From: a virus
Virus record (IMG/VR): IMGVR_UViG_3300042451_000105
Coordinates: 16,822 to 80,821 of that record
Reading direction: 5' to 3' (one strand)
Length of the DNA: 64,000 bases
Part shown: piece after piece, positions 60,762-64,000 of the stretch
Position numbering within the stretch: position 1 is the first letter of the stretch
Layout: every line of letters starts with the position of its first letter
Notes under the pieces: model-generated
Told to the model about the DNA's origin: nothing
The model's input: only the letters and a program-made list of their open reading frames with translations
Databases searched by the model: none
Position numbers and translations under genes: made by a program

Positions 60762-62300
60762 TTAGTTAATTATAAAGGAATTAAGGTTGCTTATTGGAGG
60801 ACAACTGCCTGAACCAACAACGGTAGTTTGTTTAGGACAAACTTTGCTAACTACATCTACTCCAGATGCTACATCAATAATTGAAATTTCTACCTTGTAG
60901 GTTCCAACTGTAAGACCTTGAAGTGTACCACTAATAGTTCCACCATATGTATTTGCAATGTTAGTAGTACTTTGTGAAAGCAATGCATCAGCATTAGTAT
61001 ACAATTTGATTCTATATTTCTTAGTAGAGCTAGACGAGTAAACGTTATTAAAGCTATAACTAAGAGTATAGGTTGTTCCAGATAAAGCAGAAGATAATGA
61101 TAATGTAGGACAACTAATATTAGAGGTAACGTTGTAGGTTAAAGTATTCTGACAAACCAAACCTTGGTTATCAGTGAAACAATAAGCAATAGCTACTTGA
61201 TAAGAACCAGACAAATCTAACTGAGTGCTAGACAAGTTCAAATCATAATAGTTAGTACCACCAATTAAGTTAGCAATATTAGGGAAGTTGTAGGTCTCAG
61301 TAAAAGGAATATTACTTACTGGAGATGCTACAGATAATGTAATAGTTGATCCTGGTGTAGGACATTGTACAAAACCTGAAGGAATTACACTAGTCCCAGT
61401 TAACCGTACACGTAGGTTTGTACTAGATGTCATATCTAGTAAGAAACCTAAATCAATATCAGCACAAGTTTTAGTGCAACATGCTTTTAATGACTCAATT
61501 TCATTACGTAAATCACAAATGGTAATCCAAAGATTGTTTACACTATCTGCTACAGTAGATACAGTAGTCTTCCATCTATCTGAATAAGCACTTGACATAG
61601 TACCAGTAGTACTTAAAGCAGGCTCATTAGAGATATCACAGTAAGGAACAATGCTGGCTGATAATAAAGCCGGAGTTCCAACAACTGATTGTAGATCACA
61701 AAGCTTCTGTTCAATAGTAGAAACAATTGTAGTCAATGGTGCAGAACCACTACTTAAACAAACGTAAGTAGAATTCTTAGGTGCATAGTTTGTACTTAAA
61801 GAAGAAAGGGTGTTATTAATAGTTGTAATAGAATTACTATTACTAACCACACTAGATTGTAAAGTAGTAACTGTTGTTTCTAATGTACAAAGCCTAGTTC
61901 CTAATAACTGGGCATATGATACAACACCTAATGTTGCACCACCAGCGGCTGCTTGCAAACAAGCTGCTACTGAACAAGTTAAATTAGCTGCAGGAGGAAC
62001 ACTAATAGCACTAATCTGTGATTGTAAACTACAAATTTTAGTTACTAAAGCTTGTATTAAAGCTGTAGAACTAGCTGGTGTAGAACCTAAACTAAGACAT
62101 GATAAGTTTAAAGTTGCAATATCAATACAGCAATCAGTTAAAACATCACATAACTGTTCACCCAGTTTTGCAACTACTTCACTTACTGTATCTCCTTTAC
62201 AAAGACTTAAACAAGGAATGTTAGGACCTTGCCAGATAACGCAGTTAGATGATACCTCTGAACATCCTGTGCTTTTATAATTTGAACCTACGGGAAGCAT
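60762..62300 (-). CDS. Cys-rich repetitive fibre/appendage protein, 512 aa
   Basis: The start CVIWQGPNIPCLSLCKGD resembles appendage proteins of crAss-like and flavobacterial phages, as far as I recall. Then five repeats each have a Cys-Leu near the start and a [KRQT][LI]C.L motif before a heptad-like helix: EQLCDVL, TKICSLQSQI, TRLCTLETTV, QKLCDLQSVV, ITICDLRNEI. The C-terminal 230 residues form Ig-like beta domains (for example TYTLSYSFNNVYSSSS). It is probably a trimeric fibre with disulphide or metal-linked coils. A 16-bp palindrome lies just upstream of the gene. Confidence 0.6.
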   Translation of the reverse strand: MLPVGSNYKSTGCSEVSSNCVIWQGPNIPCLSLCKGDTVSEVVAKLGEQLCDVLTDCCIDIATLNLSCLSLGSTPASSTALIQALVTKICSLQSQISAISVPPAANLTCSVAACLQAAAGGATLGVVSYAQLLGTRLCTLETTVTTLQSSVVSNSNSITTINNTLSSLSTNYAPKNSTYVCLSSGSAPLTTIVSTIEQKLCDLQSVVGTPALLSASIVPYCDISNEPALSTTGTMSSAYSDRWKTTVSTVADSVNNLWITICDLRNEIESLKACCTKTCADIDLGFLLDMTSSTNLRVRLTGTSVIPSGFVQCPTPGSTITLSVASPVSNIPFTETYNFPNIANLIGGTNYYDLNLSSTQLDLSGSYQVAIAYCFTDNQGLVCQNTLTYNVTSNISCPTLSLSSALSGTTYTLSYSFNNVYSSSSTKKYRIKLYTNADALLSQSTTNIANTYGGTISGTLQGLTVGTYKVEISIIDVASGVDVVSKVCPKQTTVVGSGSCPPISNLNSFIIN

Positions 62301-62326
62301 TTTTTATAAATATAAGAGTACACGAC

Positions 62327-62342
62327 TATAGTGTACACTATA
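62327..62342 (-). promoter_or_regulatory. Perfect 16-bp palindrome, operator candidate
   Basis: TATAGTGTACACTATA is fully self-complementary and lies 27 bases before the start codon of the 512-aa fibre gene, where no TAnnTTTG box is seen. It could bind a dimeric regulator or form part of a phage-specific late promoter. Confidence 0.45.
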
Positions 62343-62362
62343 ATATAAACAATTAATCACTA

Positions 62363-62395
62363 ATAAAAAAGACCCCCGAAGGAGTCTTTTTATTA
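62363..62395 (-). terminator. Rho-independent terminator after the 93-aa gene
   Basis: On the minus strand the arms AAAAAGACTCC and GGGGGTCTTTTTT pair around a TTCG tetraloop, with one mismatch, and a T-run follows. It would stop the leftward transcript of the 168-aa and 93-aa genes. Confidence 0.8.
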
Positions 62396-62415
62396 AAATT
62401 AAAAATAATTAGAGA

Positions 62416-62697
62416 TTACTCTACTACAGACATAGTAGGTTCTGCAGGAGCTTCAGCAGCAATGTGCTCAAAGGTATCCAAATTGATCTGACCTTTACCG
62501 TAGTTAGCTTCAATAGATTGGAAGAACTCATTCTGTTCTTTTACTACTTCAGCCATTGCTTCTTTTACTTTCTCTTTTACAGAAAGCAAGTCATTCATCT
62601 GGAGTTCAATCTTACCCAAATCCATAATTACGTTTTGAGTCTTTTGTTGGAAGCCTTTGATTGCTTCAATTTCTTGTTCGGTTAACTTAGTTGCCAT
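62416..62697 (-). CDS. Coiled-coil protein, 93 aa
   Basis: An almost all-helical protein: TKLTEQEIEAIKGFQQ, then a long charged coiled coil (IELQMNDLLSVKEKVKEAM), then a short NYGKGQINLDTFEHI segment and an Ala/Pro/Glu tail. Similar short coiled-coil proteins with a 'YG.G.Inl' end are common in Bacteroidota phages, as far as I recall. I chose the ATG at 62697; a longer frame from 62724 would run into the promoter-like box. It lies in the structural region and may be a scaffold or chaperone. Confidence 0.55.
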   Translation of the reverse strand: MATKLTEQEIEAIKGFQQKTQNVIMDLGKIELQMNDLLSVKEKVKEAMAEVVKEQNEFFQSIEANYGKGQINLDTFEHIAAEAPAEPTMSVVE

Positions 62698-62721
62698 GAT
62701 ATATTGTTTAGTTGGTTTATA

Positions 62722-62754
62722 CAAATATAATGCTTTTCTGTAAATTCTGCCAAA
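62722..62754 (-). promoter_or_regulatory. Weak promoter candidate before the coiled-coil gene
   Basis: TATATTTG (62729-62722 on the minus strand) with TTTG at 62754-62751 gives a 21-bp spacer, 3 bp longer than the other promoters here. The start would fall near 62715. Confidence 0.3.
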
Positions 62755-63261
62755 TTAGCAGTCTTCTACTTTAGCAGCAGTAAATAAGCTGACAAGTTTA
62801 GCTTTCAAGTGGCTGTAGCCGAATGCAAAAATGTCAACACCTTCTGCAGAAGATAAATCAGGAACAGTCAAAGTAACAGTGTACTCTTCAGTAACTTCTT
62901 CAGTTACGTACTCTTGTACAGTGTACTCTTCTGATACTTCTTCACCTGCTTCATTAGTGATAGTACGAGTCTTAACTACGTCCTTCTGTACAGGCTGCAT
63001 CATAGTACGAGTCTTAGTCTCTTCAACTTGCTTAGTCAAAGGAATAGACAAGTACTCACCAATTTGTTGGTTACGTGCTTGACCTCCGTCAATAGGAGCC
63101 ATAGCGTTAGGAGAAGCTACTGCATCTGCAGCGCTCATGAACAATTGAATACGGAAGTTAGCGTTACCACTCTTAGAGATTTGGTAGTCAGCAATACGTA
63201 CGTAAGCTTCATTTGTGATACCTTTATCACACCCAATAGATTTTGTTATTTTTAGTGCCAT
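62755..63261 (-). CDS. Structural beta-rich protein, 168 aa
   Basis: It starts with ALKITKSIGCDKGITNEAYV and a beta-rich region (NFRIQLFMSA), then a Thr/Glu/Val-rich extended stretch with the pattern EEYTV repeated (SEEYTVQEYVTEEVTEEYTV), and a final helix with HLKAKLVSLFTAA. The Glu/Thr/Val stretch suggests an extended fibre-like or beta-solenoid part. It has no signal peptide. It lies among structural genes and 6 bp after the homing endonuclease. I infer a head or tail decoration role without a recognised family. Confidence 0.5.
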   Translation of the reverse strand: MALKITKSIGCDKGITNEAYVRIADYQISKSGNANFRIQLFMSAADAVASPNAMAPIDGGQARNQQIGEYLSIPLTKQVEETKTRTMMQPVQKDVVKTRTITNEAGEEVSEEYTVQEYVTEEVTEEYTVTLTVPDLSSAEGVDIFAFGYSHLKAKLVSLFTAAKVEDC

Positions 63262-63267
63262 GATTAA

Positions 63268-63873
63268 TTATTTTATATATGTTAGATTAAATTTATTTTT
63301 TCTTGTGCCATTTATTTGTCGGACAATAGCAGTCCTAGTTATTTTAAAGTAAGATGCAGCATCTGTTGCAGACTCAAAAACCATTCCAGTGTCTGTACAA
63401 AGTACCTTCTTTATCTGAGACTTAGCATACCTTAAAGAACCTTCTACAAGTTTTGCTATCTTCTCTTCGTCTCTAGGTTTTGATTTTAAAGTATTACTAA
63501 TCTTTTTTCTTACTTCAGGAGAATGTATTTTTCCGCTATGTACTCTACTGAATAATTCTCTCTTTTCTTTACTTACAATTGCACCAAGCGTTCCATCTCC
63601 CCCGTCAGTAAGATTAGCTAATGTGCCAAGTCTTTTATCTATCCTACCATACAATGCAATAAATTCTATTTCTTTTTGCTTTGCTTCTTCCCAGGTTAAA
63701 TCATCAAATAGAATCTCTACTCTGTGTTCTGTTTTTGCTGCAATTCTAATCCATAGCTTATTTCTCCGAGTTGTTTCTCTAGATCTACTAAATGATGCAT
63801 CAGTACCTATACCAATGTAGAAAGGTACATTTTCATCTAATCTAATATGTCTGTAGAGATAAGCCATATACAT
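63268..63873 (-). CDS. GIY-YIG homing endonuclease with NUMOD modules
   Basis: A GIY-YIG nuclease: MAYLYRHIRLDENVPFYIGI has the Y-x-Y...FYIG strands, followed by conserved Arg and Glu (SRSRETTRR, AKQKEIEFI). The middle has NUMOD3-like SPEVRKKISNTLKSKP. The C-terminus has a NUMOD1-like KKVLCTDTGMVFES, SATDAASYF and TAIVRQING. I chose the ATG at 63873, with another ATG at 63867; the TTG at 63906 is inside the promoter. It inserts between the fibre-end gene and the structural gene, both read leftward, and carries its own promoter, as a free-standing homing endonuclease would. Confidence 0.8.
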   Translation of the reverse strand: MYMAYLYRHIRLDENVPFYIGIGTDASFSRSRETTRRNKLWIRIAAKTEHRVEILFDDLTWEEAKQKEIEFIALYGRIDKRLGTLANLTDGGDGTLGAIVSKEKRELFSRVHSGKIHSPEVRKKISNTLKSKPRDEEKIAKLVEGSLRYAKSQIKKVLCTDTGMVFESATDAASYFKITRTAIVRQINGTRKNKFNLTYIK

Positions 63874-63875
63874 AT

Positions 63876-63906
63876 CAAATATACTAAATATATTTAAGTT
63901 TGTCAA
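63876..63906 (-). promoter_or_regulatory. Promoter of the homing endonuclease gene
   Basis: On the minus strand TTG (63906-63904), 20-bp spacer, then TATATTTG (63883-63876). The predicted start falls near 63869, so the message would be leaderless or nearly so, with the ATG at 63867 as the likely first codon if the ATG at 63873 lies before the start point. Confidence 0.5.
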
Positions 63907-63907
63907 G

Positions 63908-64000
63908 TTACTTGTTCTTTAGGAGTTCTATCTCAGCCTTAAGAGCCTCAATCATTGCTTGCTGTTCTTTCATTGCTTCTACCAATAGAGGGATAACTTT
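63908..64000 (-). CDS. 3' end of a tail-fibre-like gene (last 30 codons)
   Basis: The frame is open from the window edge and ends at TAA 63908-63910. The visible tail VIPLLVEAMKEQQAMIEAL, then KAEIELLKNK, is a coiled coil like the end of intramolecular-chaperone (S74-type) fibre domains. Only 30 residues are present, so the product is inferred from this end alone. Confidence 0.45.
   Translation of the reverse strand, partial: KVIPLLVEAMKEQQAMIEALKAEIELLKNK

Noticed and set aside
1-64000. CRISPR array
   Set aside because: No set of regularly spaced 20-40 bp direct repeats was seen. The only tandem repeat noted is the short heptamer at 17722.
1-64000. Stop-codon reassignment as in some crAss-like phages
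   Set aside because: Genes end cleanly at TAA, TAG and TGA, often in ATGA overlaps, and long reading frames need no suppressed stop.

Overview
The window looks like part of the genome of a large tailed phage of a Bacteroidota host, most likely a crAss-like phage (order Crassvirales) or close relative. The evidence is a giant virion protein with the DFDID RNA polymerase signature, a run of very large late genes next to tail-ring and muzzle-like genes, a small family B DNA polymerase, and promoters of the Bacteroidota form TTG-N18-TAnnTTTG. A secreted protein ends in a type IX secretion (T9SS) sorting domain, which also points to a Bacteroidota host. The DNA is AT-rich, coding is dense, and the standard code is used. 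Large terminase, portal and major capsid protein were not seen and probably lie outside the window.

Layout. Positions 1-6651 are read rightward and hold replication genes: the C-terminal end of an AAA+-like ATPase, a PD-(D/E)XK nuclease, a family B DNA polymerase, a stand-alone DnaA domain IV-like protein and a GroES-like co-chaperonin, plus several unrecognised proteins, many joined by ATGA overlaps. Everything from 6731 to the end is read leftward. From right to left it holds: the last 30 codons of a fibre-like gene; a GIY-YIG homing endonuclease; small structural and appendage proteins (59780-63261); a metallophosphoesterase; an IHF/HU-like protein, tail-ring proteins and a muzzle/stabilisation protein (51519-58369); a block of giant virion cargo proteins (18088-51514) including the RNA polymerase; a lysis region (holin, L,D-transpeptidase-like endolysin); an accessory region of secreted and membrane proteins (8558-17128); and a small nucleotide-metabolism operon (dCTP deaminase, zinc-ribbon protein, PhoH, PRTase-like protein).

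How the genes may work together. The giant proteins are probably packed in the virion and injected. They would supply the RNA polymerase and the cell-entry enzymes: three zincin motifs, a papain-like and a lysozyme-like domain in one 1468-residue protein, and a nucleotidyltransferase-like motif. Host RNA polymerase probably serves the Bacteroidota-type promoters found before the GroES-like, CsgG-like, phosphoesterase and homing endonuclease genes.

The most unusual part is 8558-17128. It encodes a CsgG-like outer-membrane lipoprotein, a Ser/Gly-rich protein with a possible beta-barrel and a nested second ORF, and a PA14 protein and a double-cohesin-like protein that share one dockerin-like module. 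The cohesin protein carries a T9SS sorting signal. The same region holds a secreted HExxH peptidase, two DUF2589-like proteins, a zinc ribbon and small TM proteins. This looks like a phage-encoded programme for remodelling the host cell surface. All assignments were made by reading the sequence, without database searches.
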